A stretch of DNA of 64,000 nt from Limnanthes douglasii subsp. nivea (GCA_036936605.1 JAUPFV010000002.1:320804893-320868892), one strand, 5' to 3'; positions 42,207-56,000 are shown, counted from the first letter of the stretch. Translations and numbers: made by a program. Notes: a model not told the origin generated them from the letters alone.

Positions 42207-45008
42207 TAAAAGAGGAATTAATTATATGTATTTTCTATTATGTATTTGATACTATGGATTTTATGTTCTCCTACTAATGTAAGATTTAACTGTCAGTAAG
42301 ATACCCGATATTGTTATATTCTCTATGGTCTATAATTTTGGGACCTCAATCCACCAAAATTTGTATAATGGAAACATATATCGTGTATAATGAAAATATA
42401 TTGGATCTACACATATTTATATGTAATATATATATATATACAAGTTGGGTTACTTTGAAGGAGGATATATTAGCCTATCACTTTTTTCTTTCGTAAAAGC
42501 GCAATAAACTTGGTAGCCCCTTGCAGTTACTAGCACATCAAATTATACAATTGAAGAATGAAATAAAGAAATTATTTGATCAAATATTAGAGCTAAAAGA
42601 ATAACTAACAGATTTGGATTTATTTAGAGATTAATAGTCACTTTAACAAAATCAATTCACTAAATATAGATAGTTATTTAATAACCCTCATCTAAGTATC
42701 CATATATTCTAAACGGTCTAGACTTTTGACTCAATTCTTCTATCATATTCATATTTATATTTTCTTAAGTGATATGTGAGATTTTATTTCATTAAAACCG
42801 TTATCCTCTAAAAATATTTAAAAACACTTAGAAAACCAAAAACCACGGTAATCACTATTGTAGGTTTTCCGTCATAAAATCATAACATGCATTTTTTCGG
42901 TATAAGATCGTGAGGTATAATTATTAGTAGATGCAAATTAGTAAGTTTTATTCTATTTTATTTTTGTTTGTTTTTAGAATTGGAGGAATTATCTCTCAAG
43001 TGATTTTAGGTTTACAATACTATAACAAACATATACTTTTGGACATCTCAATGTTTCATAAATAAAAACCTCTAAATTAAGTCTTCCAAAACCCCAATTG
43101 TAAAATTGATTCAGTTTGAGAGAAAAATCTCTATATAGATTTTTTATTATGCGAACTAATTGCATGTTAAGCGATAAAGAACATAGTATGGACGTTAGGA
43201 TTGATTGGTGCAATCGAGAGCACATAATTTATTGTTTCTAAAGCATGTATATAACTGCGGGTCCGTTTTTCTAAACTATCGGATAAAAACCCGAAGGATA
43301 GAAAAATGGTTTTCCTCGGCTTGAAGTACTTCAACACGGAAAACCAACAATTCACCGCAACCAACACTGGTTTATCTTGGCGAACTGTTATGAACTTTTA
43401 AAATGAGAAGTTTGTAACGATCACCCATGTTGTGGTCTTTAAACAGTTCTCTTGTTTGTATTTTTTGTAAATACGTTTTTATTTGATGTGCATGTGAGTT
43501 TGTTGGATTGAACCCGAATAGAACATCACGGAACCAATTTAGATATTAAGAAGTTTCAATCATTGACACTATGTATTTTCAGTTTGTATATTAAGCATGC
43601 TCATATATACACATTTAAGATGGCTTGTATATTTATTTTTTCACTTTTCATTGCATTGCAAAAATGTTTATGGATTTACAGTTATGTAAACCCATCTATT
43701 TGTGCATTAATAAACATCTAGTAATTGAGAATGTGTAGCCTTCATGATTGGATGTAATGACTCATTGACCATTGGCACTTGAACTCTAGGATGTATAAGA
43801 AGGTGTCATAGAATCCAATGGATTATTTATTTTAGGTTGAGAGTTTCAATTGGATTTTATCTCCTTTCATATATCCGATTACTTGAAGGGATATTTTACA
43901 CCCCTGAAATATTTCAGATGTTCATAACTAAAGAAAACTCAACACATTAAGCTTCGCTTTGTTAGATGGACAATTTAGTTGTATTTGTATGACTTGCAAT
44001 ATGAACATTTCAGATGAACGTTCCATATAACTATATTGACATACCTGATATCTCACATGTTTGTGCTCTATTAGGCGAGTCATGTAGGAAAGTAATTTTG
44101 AGCATCATATCTTAAGAAACAGTTATTTTGGGTTGAAATAGGCCTCTACAAATGGATATCTTGCATTTTTCCTGATGGTTAGCAACCCATTGTATAATAT
44201 AGTGTTTGGATTTACTCCCATCATACTAATGCACAACTAGTTTTCAGTGTTTAATGGTTTCTTTAGTATACCATTAAATAGTGAAGTGAGACTTGTACAG
44301 AAGGCTTCAATATTTTTAGATATGATCTTAAACAAAAAATATCTCCCTTAGAGTATTGTCTATTTATTTGATGGATTATACGTTGACATATCTTCTCTAC
44401 TTAATAATCATGGTGAGCCAGCACATATAATTTCCTTTCTGAACTTTTATCCTTTAGGTATTCTTTCAGAACTAATTAAATTAGTTAATTAATTTATTTT
44501 TATTTATTAGTAGTTGACACTCAACTAAGGAACAACATTTAGGTCGCTATATTTTATGGAGGAAAATTTCAAGAGTGTAAAAGGGATATATCACTAATGT
44601 TGGGGCTTACTGACATTGATTATTGGCTTTAATAGAGTAAAAATGCGACTTACAAAAACAAGCACTCCTGATGAAAAGATGTGCTTAGATAAGTAGAAGC
44701 ATTCGTTGTTATGTCTTACACAGCGGAATCGTCCATGTGTTCTTGAGTTATTATATTATTAATATGTTAATTTCTAAGGACATGTTTTATTTATCTTGAA
44801 ATGAGTATTCTTAAGTCACAAGAAGCTAAATCTAAGAACCTAAATAGTAAACCCTCGAGGCAATGTGATAGTCCAAGATTTTTTGTTTAAATTGGTTAAC
44901 ATTCGAAGGTACTAAACTTTAAGATTGCATATTCTATTGTTGTGTCCAATATTTTCCAATCATTTACCCGGTGATTCAATGTATTGAAGACTACTTATAA
45001 TTCGCGGG
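42207..45008. other. Long A+T-rich stretch, no gene recognised
   Basis: It contains a TATATATATATATA run near 42425 and several short chance ORFs (42989-43367 on the minus strand). No domain or RNA gene could be supported. Confidence 0.4.
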
Positions 45009-45206
45009 ACAGGAACATGCTCAAGAGAGCAACCAAGATAATATGGCACATGCTAGTAAAAGTGATTCTCATAACAATACACTTGAGGGATCTATAAAGG
45101 AAAGGGGTAACCCAAAACACGAAAAGGATAAATCCATGGTCGTCTCATGCTTTCATTGCAAGAGTTTGAATTATTTAGAAAATAAGTTCCTTAAATTGAA
45201 GGAATA
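45009..45206 (+). pseudogene. Possible gag zinc-knuckle fragment
   Basis: A plus-strand frame reads QEHAQESNQDNMAHASKSDS, continues hydrophilic, then VSCFHCKSLNYLENKFLKLK. The CFHC..L.H..N.C.K pattern resembles a retroelement knuckle with its His and last Cys lost (Tyr, Phe). Short and isolated, so tentative. Confidence 0.35.
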
Positions 45207-45236
45207 GATCGTTAAGAAACGTAATTTTTTTCTTTT

Positions 45237-46240
45237 TTATAACTTATTAAAAAACTTCATATCATTATCGAATGACACATTATGGGTTGATTCATCTTTC
45301 ATTAAATAACATCTTTCTAGTTTCCACAAATTGTCGTTAGAAAGATGTATAGAAGTCTCTATAATTGGTAATAGATCCCCTAAGAGTTCTATTATACCAC
45401 TATAGTGCAGTGCCCTTGAAATTCTGATGCTCTGCATACGATCCTGTCATCATCTTCGAAGTTTATCATATAATTTTTGAATTGTTCGATGTGATCATCA
45501 GGATCTTGAGTCCCATCAAACCATTCTACCTTGGAGATGTCAAAACGTTTTTTTGAAGAGAAATAGACTAAAACTTATGAGTCAAATGAGAATTTCTCCA
45601 ATCGACTCCTTGCACATATTGGTCATCTCTTCTGGTTCCCATAAAAACATACAAATTTTGATCTAGTACACTTGCGTACTGAGTGGATGTTTTTCCTTCA
45701 TACCATACAGGACCCCTTATATGACAAGGTTACTGTTGCTCTTTGATTCATATTAATTGTGTGATTTCCGATGCCGAATTATTTCTCCTTTCGAAGATCC
45801 CTGATAGTTCTTATACTTAAACAATCCATCCTCAAATTCTGAGCTATCATACTCATCACTAGATGTGATGTATCTATGTTTATCTTTCATTTTCTTTCAT
45901 CAAGTTTGATATTCTTTATCAGAATCAAAATGCACTTTCTTTCGATCACTTCGAGAAATGATGAGTTGTATACGATTGATAAGATTTATTTTCCATTTCA
46001 TTTTTCTCCTCAACCTGACGTACCTCAAATTTTAGACTACTTGACTGAATCCGTTGTTATTTTATCATTCAACATAGTTATTTTTTCCAACAATTGATTC
46101 CTCTAATCTTCAATGTCAGAATGACCTTCTTGTACTAGAATTTGATCATCTTCTTTACTTTCGTCCCAATGTAAATCAGATCTAAAAGTTTCAATACCTT
46201 TGCGGACTTTTGGATCCGCTTCATTTCCTGATTCCATATC
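45237..46240 (-). pseudogene. Ty3/gypsy gag remnant, element F
   Basis: It starts MESGNEADPKVRKGIE at 46239 with an acidic segment (WDESKEDDQILVQEGHSDIED) and a stop. Further along it reads SKVEWFDGTQDPDDHIEQFKN and DDDRIVCRASEF (about 45560-45425). The Y.G..DP..H...F and ..D...CR.F pattern is that of gypsy Gag. Then frames change and the match is lost after 45237. Confidence 0.65.
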
Positions 46241-46620
46241 GATCAAGAACGATATTACTCACTAAAAAGTCAATAATTTTTGGTTTTAACGTCAAATCAA
46301 GGTACCAATCGATAATCTCTCCCTATGTGATTGCCAATTTGTTAAGTATGAATCTTAGTTTTAGAAAGAGAAAGTAAAAGATGGAATGAAATTGTAGAGA
46401 GTCCTCTTTTATTCATCACATCACTTCCTATTTATAGGTATGTTTAACTTCTATAACTGAATCAATTATATAAATGGGAAAATTGCATCGTTACCCCTTA
46501 TGTTGACATATAGTTCAAATATCCTCTTACAACTATATAAGTTATCATAAATAACCTTAACATTATTACATTAAGTCCCTAATATTTCATATCCTTATCT
46601 AATACGGTAAAGATTAAACA
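46241..46620 (-). repeat. Leader, primer-site region and LTR of element F
   Basis: On the minus strand, CTATAAATAGGAAG lies near 46425, then a CT-rich leader. An LTR-like end CTTAACA near 46345 is followed by AATTGGCAATCACATAGGGAG, in the place and shape of a gypsy primer-binding site with decay. The outer LTR end is not determined. Confidence 0.5.
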
Positions 46621-47384
46621 AGTTGTTATAAATATGTTTTTCTTATGAAGTACCGATTTGGATGCAATGTTAAAACTATTGGTAATAGTTTAATCTCTAA
46701 CTATTAATTTATAGTAGATATAGCTATCAGGCATTCGATTAACAGTAAGACACCTAAATATGCCTATAAACTTATTCAAGTCATGAAAAATAATAATTAC
46801 TTATTAATCATTTTTACAACTATTATAGAACCAAAAAATCTCAAGTGATAAAAAGACCGAAGATAATTTTGAAAATGGAAAAAATATAGATATCATAATA
46901 CATAAGTCCGACTAAGCTATTAAATAGTGATTTTAGAACAGAAATAGAACTAATTTTTAAATTATTTTTCCCTTCGACCCTCCACTTATTAACAAGTTAT
47001 TTAGATTAAAATAGATTGAACGAGAACAAGTAAAGTTGTTTCTTCGAGAATTGCAATAATTTTCACGAAAATATTCATGATTAATTTAAAAATAATTATC
47101 AAATGTTTTGACAAAATAATTAAATTTGGTTGAGCATGTTAATTTAAATTAAGTGATGATTTAGAGAGGATTGAATCAATATTATGTAATTTTATATTTT
47201 TTTATATTTTTATTTAAAAAGAAAAATCAATGAGTAATACTCATCGTGGTAAAATTATACACAACTGGGGACAATTTTTTTAATTTGTGACTTTGATATA
47301 GTTTATTTTATGCGACTTTAAAAGAATTACTTTTCATTCTATTTATTGTCGTGAACATTTTTATTTCAGTTTGTATATTATTTT
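46621..47384. other. A+T-rich, no gene seen
   Basis: It may include the start of the copy C LTR, whose left end I cannot fix because the paralog is cut by the N gap. Confidence 0.4.
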
Positions 47385-48865
47385 TTTATTATCATAAAAC
47401 TACTTTTATATAATTTTGGCTTTTATTTTGTTGTTTGTTTTCTCTTTGGTTTAAATTTTTGTCGCTAGATAATTTATTTTTACTCTGAAGTACTTGGTCC
47501 AACAAAAAAAACACCGTATCATTTTGTGAACACAATGCACACCATTAGGTTTTAAGCGTGGAGGTAGCATAATTTTAGTTTAATTAACATTATAACGATT
47601 TTATGATTTCGAATATTGTAAAACTATAGTAATATAATCTTATAAATCTAACGCAGTTCAATGGCTTCCTAGAAGTTAGAAAACTGAGAATTGTATTTTT
47701 ATACTTTTATTTGATCATATCGTAATCATATTATTATTATTTTAAGATTAAAAATATGAAAAATAAAGTTTAGATACAATTTTGGTGTGAATATAATCTT
47801 TTACATTAAAATTAAAACCTCAAACGAATAGATTCTTTCTTACATAGTAGTTGTCGTATAAAAAGAAAATATGAATTTTTCTTATAATGCTTTATTGAAA
47901 ATAACAAGTTCTTGTGTCTGATCAAAATAGAAATTTATATGAAAATGTAATAAACCTATATGTTGTTTAGACTTTTAGTTTGACTAAATTCAATTATCGG
48001 AGGTTTCAGAGTATTTTAACACATAATGCTCTTAACCTATTATAAAGAAAAATATTGATCGAACGTTTTATATATTAGTTAAAAAAACAAAAAAATACTT
48101 AATATTGCATAAGTCTCACGAATTTAATTTAAAATTTAATGTGTTTACTCTGAGTTTATATATCATTTGGGATGCTTCATCATCTAACACTGAACGAAGT
48201 GGTTAAAAAATGATTGATTGTCACATGGAGACATAATAGTGATGGAATAAATTAGATTACTTCTATATTAAAGAAAAAATGTTTAAAAATATGCTAATTC
48301 AGTAATATAATGTTTGTTTAAATATATAAAATACAAAATATATATTAATAATATTTTATCTCAAAATAAATATGAAAATATACGATCTAATTGTATGTGG
48401 TATGAGATTAAATACAGCTTCCTCCGTACAATAATATAGTAAGTTTGAGATCGAAAGATGATACTACTAATACTCTTAAAATAATTGATTTTGAGAAAAA
48501 TTTAATTGATTATACTAATTATATATATATATATAATCTGGTTTATGTTTAATAATCATATACCCATTCATTATTTGATTTAATTTGTGTTTAATTTTTC
48601 AATTTATTTTCTTCAGAGAATTAAAATATGATATTAGAATCAAACAAATCAACATAAAGATAGTATGTAAATAAAATTAAAAATTAGAAGAATTAAAGTT
48701 ATTGATTAAAGTGGGTACGTAGGCATTTGTACGCTTATAAATTATGTCATCAATTGTTAGAATCACTTTTGAATTATTGCAACATTATGGAACGAAAAAC
48801 ATTAAGCTTATATATTTGTTTAGGTTAGATCATATATGTTATCTAAGTAACTATCGCGACATTTA

Positions 48866-48874
48866 TTTAAAAAT
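48866..48874. other. Empty insertion site of the MULE in the paralogous LTR
   Basis: TTTAAAAAT occurs once, flanked by sequences matching both flanks of the MULE in copy A (GGTTAGATCATATATG upstream, TCAAGAGAAAGAAAAG downstream). Confidence 0.88.
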
Positions 48875-49634
48875 TCAAGAGAAAGAAAAGAGTGCATGTG
48901 CTTGGAAACTTGAGATTTTATATATCATGTTGGTTTAAGATAAAGTTTAATATTCACGATAACAATTGGTGTCATCTGTGGGAACAACATATTTTCTTCC
49001 CAAGTAACCAAAGAAAAGAAGAAAACTCAAACTATTTGATGTCAAATTATGGAGAATTATATGAACCATTGGTAGATGGGGTGGAGATGGAGGATACTGA
49101 TTGAGAACATGTTGTCTCGACTCTTCTTGCAACCACTTTGACTGAAATTGAGCGACTAGCTCAGTCGCTAAGGAAGGAAAAAGCTAACAGTTTATATTAT
49201 TAGATGAACGATTAGTCTTGCATGATCTCATAGTCAAATCTATTGTGGAGTGTGTGGATAAAGAGAAAGGAGATGATACAAGTCATGGAATATTGAAAGA
49301 CTGTTTCTTGAGAAAAAATTAGAGGAGGAAGCATCCTTTCAATATGTCTCGCAAAGAGGACAGAAAATACTCAGAATAAGGGTCATAAAACAAAAAATAA
49401 TAAGTGATAAGGTACTAGTAGTTCTATAGTCATTCGTCGACATTCTAGTATGATCAAGCAGCACGACATAAAATTTTGCTTAATGAAAAACAAGGTTGAT
49501 CCTCCCATTCGTGGATGACCCAGAACAACAATGAAGCGCAAATAGGTTTCTCGTTGAATTATATACCCCCATCCAAAATCAGTAGTAATATTATCCACAA
49601 GCGTTAACAGGATACTACCAACCAAATTTATAAA

Positions 49635-49642
49635 GGTAGAAA
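49635..49642. other. Empty insertion site of the hAT element in copy C
   Basis: GGTAGAAA followed by CGGGAGCAAC; copy A has GGTAGAAG, the hAT element, then AGTAAAAA and TGGGTCCAAC. Confidence 0.75.
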
Positions 49643-52284
49643 CGGGAGCAACAAAACCAGCACTTTCTAGGATAACAATGAGAAATGTTGAAATAAAAAA
49701 TTTCATCCGTCAGGTGAAAAATTCCAAAGACTTGGGTTCTAGAATGTATATCACTTCATGAATATCTTCTATGTGGATGAGGAATATTGGCATGATGAAG
49801 AATCCTCACTAGACCCATATATTTTATATAACATTATATCATTACTCGTTTAAAACCAAAAGATGGCAAAGCATTACGGCAAAAGCGAACTAAAGCGTCA
49901 AATTTAGTATTTCAACAATCTAATACTACACTATAGAGCTGAAGATAATATTTCGCGGAAGTATATGCCCAAGTATTTCAATGTTTTCTCTAACTTGTCG
50001 AGGAAGTATCGTCTATGGTTCAAACACTTTCTAAACAGATGCATCAAAAGCTATAAGATGCTTTAGACCATCCAAGAACCATCTCGTGGGTTTAAAGGTT
50101 ATCAAGGGAGCATAGAATACATAATCATTTACAATAAGATGTCTAATAAAATTCTTAGAGAGTATCCATTTCTTCGCATAAATTAAAATATTAGTTACAA
50201 TATTGTCATGATTTAATGGTCGTAGCTGAATTCAAGTAGAGAGTTAGAGAATATGTCATATCAAATATAATAATGAAGGAAAAATATTTGAAATTCGAGG
50301 ATCTAATATCTTAGGTAGAGCGATATATTAAAGTAAATAAATTTGCCAGAGCAAAGAAAACAGGGAATATAAACTCCAGCTAGATGCTTTAAAGCCAATA
50401 AGACCGAGACACTCACTCAAATTAATACAAATAATGATACACCAAGGAATAATGGTTCGTCATCTTTGACAATGCCATAAAATAGTCACATTCGAGGCTA
50501 TAAAGGGAAATTCAATAGTGGTTACGACACGTAACAAGAGGACTCATTAGCTTCCAACAGAAAAATCTACGGAGCTAACATAAACTTTAAGGATAATCGA
50601 TGAAAATAAAAAAGATATTGTTAAGTAAAAATGGCTCGGGAAGTTGTATGTGGTGATAGAGCTTACAAACAAAAGTAAATATCGCAAGTTTCATCATCAT
50701 ATTATTAATTCTCTTATAAATTCATGTACTTTGAATGATCAAGTCAAATACTTAGTTGATGAAGCCAAAATCAACGAGTTTGTTAAGAAGAAAAACATAG
50801 AGGAACTCGAAACATTCATGTGCATGAAAAACAAGATTCGGTCCACGCCGAAGAACAAAGAGCATTGGATACAAATACTATCATAATGATCAAAAGAGAG
50901 TAATGATACATGGATCTACATCCAAACTGAAATATAATTGGTGTGAATGCTAGAGGATATCCATACTCCATAGTTTTGAAATATTTGAAAAAAAGTTAGG
51001 TAAATGAGATAAATGCGACATGTTGGGGCAGACGTCCCCGCATTTTAACCAAAATCTATATCGAATACTAACATTCTCGAAATACACATCTCCATACATC
51101 GATGCGGTATTAATAGCAGCAGATTTCTCTGGAGTAGAAATCAAGAGGAGCACCAATAATGAACCTAGCTTAAATTTTTTTAAGGTTTCACCGAAACAAG
51201 TATGACTGTATTAGGGCAAGTAACTCTTGAAGTTGCTCTCGTAAAGGTGTATCAAAACAAGGTGCAATATTTATTCAAAGTGGTACAAACATCATCATTT
51301 ATGTAGAGTTATTTCACTCAAAGTATTGCAAACAGAAGAAGAATTGGTCACCTTGGAAGGGATGTATGATCCCAAAGAAGGCCCCCAATTGGTGCATGGG
51401 AATATGCTGAAGATAGAGAGATGGAAGCAAAAAATACCCTTAAGATTAGCCGAGATATCGCAATTGACCTCGTGTCAAAAATATCATTTAACAAACTACT
51501 TAAATATGCTCGCATAGAGTATGCATGATGGGACTAGAGTCTCAATAAAAGTCATCAGCCACCAGTTACGTATCAAAAAAATATTTTGGTCTATTATACA
51601 AAAGAGGAGATTCTACACCTAAAAAAACATATAGTCGATTATTAAATAAATATACAAAATTATTGTTGCAACCTGGTGTTCGGTTCTTACGACCATTTGT
51701 GCATAACACAAATAGCCGAAGAGTATCGAAGAGGAGGGTTAATTTTTGGTGGCCCAATTGGAACTACAACTTAGACATTTTACTATGGTAATTTCGATCC
51801 TACCAAAGTTCCAAAGCTTTTTCCTTCTCCCAATATCGAGGAACAGGCGTCATCTAAAATATCTAGCCCTAAAACCCCTCGAACTTCTTCAAATCAAAGC
51901 AAAGTTTATCCTTTGAATATGAAAAAAAGAAATCTTCTTCAACCAAACCTAAAAAGACCTTCATCGCAATGGGAGATGAATCAACAATCGTTCGAACTCC
52001 ATCTCGTTCGAAAACCACCACTAACGATCCTCCTCGGAGAGAAATGATAGAAGAAGCAGTTCGAGCTGTTATCCCTCTTTCGGAATCAAGCATTCCTACA
52101 TCTCAAGATCCTCGAGAAGGTACTTCCAAAGCCAATGAACCTGAATCGGAGGCCTCAAAATCCGATGCTGAAGTTGAATCTCAAGAAGAAGGTAATGTCT
52201 TGTCTATTTCCGAGGAGGAAATAGCAAAGATTGGGAGGAATCTGAGAAACCTCAATAGCAAATATATTATCGCCTTGAAAACGT

Positions 52285-52287
<3 letters not shown>

Positions 52288-52319
<32 letters not shown>
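52288..52319. repeat. (AT)n microsatellite
   Basis: About 15 AT units within the antisense gene of element D. It either disrupts the frame or lies in an intron. Confidence 0.9.
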
Positions 52320-52321
<2 letters not shown>

Positions 52322-53002
52322 CAAAGAAAACCAAACCTCTTTCCTCAAAAAAGCAATGGGGAATGGGAGAAAACATCACCCTTCGACTAACAAAGGAAGG
52401 AGAAACTCTCGTTCACTGCAAGGATGATGAACTGGTAATTTACACAGAAATCATCATCTGGGGTCTTCAATTTCCACTAGTTCCGATGATCGTAAAGTAT
52501 TTCGAAGTTCTCAGCTTGTGCCCTACCCAGGTAACTCCAAACCAATGGTTCAACCTCATGTGAGTGATCATGGCATCTCGCCTATCCAAAATACCGATCA
52601 GCATCAAAAACTTAATTTCACTGACTTAGCTTTCAAAAATTCTCAAGCTTTCATTCTACTACCTTACATTGATGGATGATCTTAAAATTATCGACGATCT
52701 TTTAGAGGATGACAAGTTCTGGAAACAAAGATTTTTTTTCATCCAAAAATTTCTGAAGCTAACTGTGGTCTGGAGAAGCAATCGTAAGTTATCCAAAAAT
52801 TTCCTTTCTATTTTTTTCTTAATACATATTTTATTTTGTTACTTAATATTTTATTTTGTTTCTTTATACTAGAAATTTCGAAGCGCTACTCCACTCGTCG
52901 AAGCTGCTAAGGTGATATACCAAAAATTGGCTGCCTGGGCTGAAGAAGAATGGAATAACGCCTTTCATACCGCTTTACAGCCCATTAACTTCCTCCAATG
53001 CC

Positions 53003-53510
53003 ACATGTTTCCGATCATAGAAGGTGGGCTGCCTCCCAAAGATTTATCTTCTGACCCAGATCCGAAGCTCGTATACAAACGAATTCCTCAAGCCGATTGC
53101 AAAGTCTTTCTCCCAATTTGGAACAGATCAGACAACCATCTGCCTAAATAGAAAAAAGGAAAAAATGACCAAAGAGAAAAAAAATACAAAAATGCAGTTA
53201 GCACATCTGGTGCTAACCCTTCCACGCCCTCAAAACCGAAGCGTCGACCCAATGGAACATGTTTTCGATCATAGAAGGTGGGCTGCCTTCCAAAGATTTA
53301 TCTTCTTACCCAGATCCGAAGCTCGTATGCAAACGAATTCCTCAAGCCGATTGCAAAGTCTTTCTCCCAATTCGGAACAGATCAGACAACCATCTGCCTA
53401 AATAGAAAAAGGAAAAAATCACCAAAGAGAAAAAATGCAAAAAGGCAGTTAGCACATCTGGTGCTAACTCTTCCACACCCTCAAAACCGAACCGTCCAAA
53501 ACGCAAAGTT
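53003..53510 (+). repeat. 254-bp tandem duplication in the antisense ORF
   Basis: GATCATAGAAGGTGGGCTGCC starts at 53013 and again at 53267. The units stay alike through CTGCCTAAATAG and GCACATCTGGTGCTAAC. Both contain the same TAG (about 53149 and 53403), so the stop predates the duplication. The copies differ by point changes and A-run lengths. Confidence 0.85.
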
Positions 53511-55277
53511 GCAGAACAACCTCTTTCACCCATCGAAGAGGGGGAAAATCAAGAAAACTCATCAAAGAAGAATAAAATACCTTCTGATTCCTTCGGAAAG
53601 AAGAAGAAACAAAGAAAAATCACTTCGTATAAATTGATTGATGAGCATGAAGACGATGCTGCTGGAAACCAACAACAACAACAACACCCTCCAAATCCTC
53701 CAACCGAAGATAATTCCTCGCAAGACAATCCTATGATTATACGATGACTTTTCTCCTACCATTTATCATCGTCCCACAAGTTTCGACCCAGATATGTTCA
53801 TCAATTTTGAAAACACAGAGGAATTTGCTGGCGAAGAGGATCCTACCCTTCAAGTCATTCAGAATCACATGCTTGATTTTGCGAGGCCTACTCCATAGAA
53901 AAATCTTCCAAAATCGACTCGTTCCTTCGAACCTGTTACATCTCTAGATATGATTGACAAGCCTAATACCTCGAAATATTGCAGCCCTTCTCCAAATCCT
54001 GCAATTGATGTTGCTCTTCAACCATTTTCCAGTCTTGATACTGCTGCAAAAACTCTTGCCTCTCAAATTGAAGCCTCTCAAGACCATCTCAAACAGCTGG
54101 CCAAGGATATGGTTTATCAATAACGAAGCTTATGAGTCTGAAAAGAAATTCAGAGAGACCTTGCACAACAAAGTATCAGAGCAGTTTTATGCCTATGAAA
54201 TAGCTAGATCCGAGCTGATAAAGCCGCTCTTTGTAGAAAAGATCATCTTTGAATCAAGCATATGGTCAACACAGAACTGCTCACAAAGTCTCATGAAGAC
54301 AAATTAAAGAAACTCAAAACCGAGCATGTCGCTGAATTGAACATTGAAAGGTCCAACTCTACCACACTTCAAAATTCTCTAACTCTTTGCGAGAAAAAAA
54401 TAAAGATTTCTCCGATGAGATAGGAAATTGAAGAAGAATTTTGAAGCAGAAAAAGTTGCGGCTGTAATCACTGCCGAAGCTGAACTTTCAAAAAATATGC
54501 AGACAACTATTCAGGTCGGAAAAGAAGGTGAAACTATCCTTCTCCTTCGAGAATTCCATGTGGCCTATCCAAAAATCAACCTCACAAATTTTTGGAACGA
54601 TATTTCCAAAGAAAAACATCCAAGTGAGGCATTCGACCCTGTTGCCAGCTCATCTTCTTCAGAGGACGAATCGTCCGAAGAAGAAGAATCTTCTGACTAT
54701 CTAGTTTTTTCGTTTAGTTTTTTTTTTCGTCCTTGTCTAATCAGAATATCTCTTTTGTATTGTAACAACTCGATCTGAATGACAAAGAGTTCTTCCTTTT
54801 GATGTCGTTATTCTCTTACATATTATTCGATGCTAAATACCAACTCTTAAAAAATAACAAGTATTGGTTTCTTCAAAAAGATATGAATGTGTTGTTTTTT
54901 TCAAAAGATATGAATATGTTGTTAAGTTTGATTAGCTCATCAAAATTCTCAGATACTTTAAAATTCCAAATGTAAAATCGTTGTAAAACATGGTTATCTC
55001 TTCGAAAAGTGTTAAAAACACTTCAGAATATACTTCCCTTAACTAATCTCAAAAGTGATCAATCTTTGATGATTTGTTAAGATAGTATCCAAATAAATGT
55101 AAAATAACCATTGCCCAAAAATAACCTTTATTGATAAAGTTGGATATGTACAAGTACATGACGCCTCATTAAAAGCTTCCTAGGCCAACGGGGTAGGAAA
55201 GAGTGCGCCATTAAAAACAAAAATTCTCAAGTATAAACACATGTCTACTCCCAATAAAGCTTCAAATCTTGAATATT

Positions 55278-56000
55278 CTATGGATGTTGTAGCATCCTCC
55301 CCTCGAAATCATAAAGACGATAAGACCCTGGCTTAACTCTTTCAACAACTGTATACGACCTTTCCCACTTCAGATCCATTTTGCCGAGGCTCTTGTCCTT
55401 TGTATGTAGAAAACCGTTTCGCAAAACTTTATCGCCTTTTTTAAATTCTCTTATTTTTAGCTTCGAATCAAATCTACTTCTCATGAGAGTTTGATAGTGT
55501 ATGGTATACAAATAAGCTCGAACCCTTTTTTCCTCAATCAGATCTACATTTGCCCTTCGAATTTCATCATTAAATCTTTTAGAATATTGAGATAATATTC
55601 ACAATAATTTGATGACATCCTTTGCTTTTGTACCTGATAACGGTTCTGCTTCTGCCCACTTCGTAAAATAATCCACCACCACAATTATCATTTTCCTTCC
55701 CCCATAGGCCATCAGCAAAGATCCCATCAAATCAATACCCCATATATCAAATGGTATCGCCTCAAATATATAAATAAACGGAACTGTTGGTCTGTGAATT
55801 GTATTAGCAAATCTTTGACAAGTATCACAACCTCAGACTAAATTCTTAGCATCGTTCATGATTGTAGGCCACTAAAACCTTGCAAGTCAAACTCTACGAG
55901 ATAAAGCTTTAAACCCACAATGAGCTGACCCTTCTCCACCATCCAACTCTGATAATACTTCTTGTGATTCTTGATTGCCTAAACATCGTAACAATGGTCT
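55278..56000 (-). pseudogene. Integrase of element D
   Basis: The zinc-domain side reads EGSAHCGFKALSRRV, then WPTIMNDAKNLV.GCDTCQRFANTIHRPT (about 55930-55780). The core entry is DIWGIDLMGSL, then DYFTKWAEAEP (about 55760-55640). The core then stops near 55600 and jumps to the C-terminal part RANVDLIEEKR, REFKKGDKVLRNG, KWERSYTVVERVKPGSYRL (55560-55290). The second Asp and the Glu of the catalytic core are missing, so about 100 residues were deleted. Confidence 0.8.

Larger units (their letters stand above)
47385..51670 (+). mobile_element. Ty3/gypsy copy C, plus strand, 3'-truncated
   Basis: The LTR (47385-48964) ends ...CGATAACA and is followed by ATTGGTGTCATCTGTGGGA (48965-48983), a decayed form of the common ATTGGCGCC..CTGTGGGA site. 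A gag leader (EPLVDGVEMEDTD, 49104), gag (to 50886, knuckle-type segment at 50644) and a protease-like region (DAVLIAADFSGVEIKR, about 51107-51150) follow. It breaks off after TTATTGTTGCAA (51671), where copies B and E continue. It is valuable because it preserves the empty sites of both the MULE and the hAT insertions in copy A. Confidence 0.75.
51969..54780 (+). pseudogene. Antisense ORF of element D (Transposase_28 / 'putative gypsy type transposon' type)
   Basis: It starts MGDESTIVRTPSRSK (51969) and has an acidic Ser/Glu-rich N-terminus ending near an (AT)n run at 52288-52318 that breaks the frame. The core reads LVIYTEIIIWGLQFPLVP, then YFEVLSLCPTQVTPNQW (about 52430-52555). That matches my memory of PF04195 (G..FPLHPF...L...GL.P.QL.PN.W). 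Further segments are WAEEEWNNAFHTALQP (52930), a basic region, a coiled-coil-like C-terminal part (54130-54520) and an acidic Ser-rich end (SSEDESSEEEESSDY, 54700). It has introns or breaks, and its middle is disrupted by a 254-bp tandem duplication. Confidence 0.65.
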
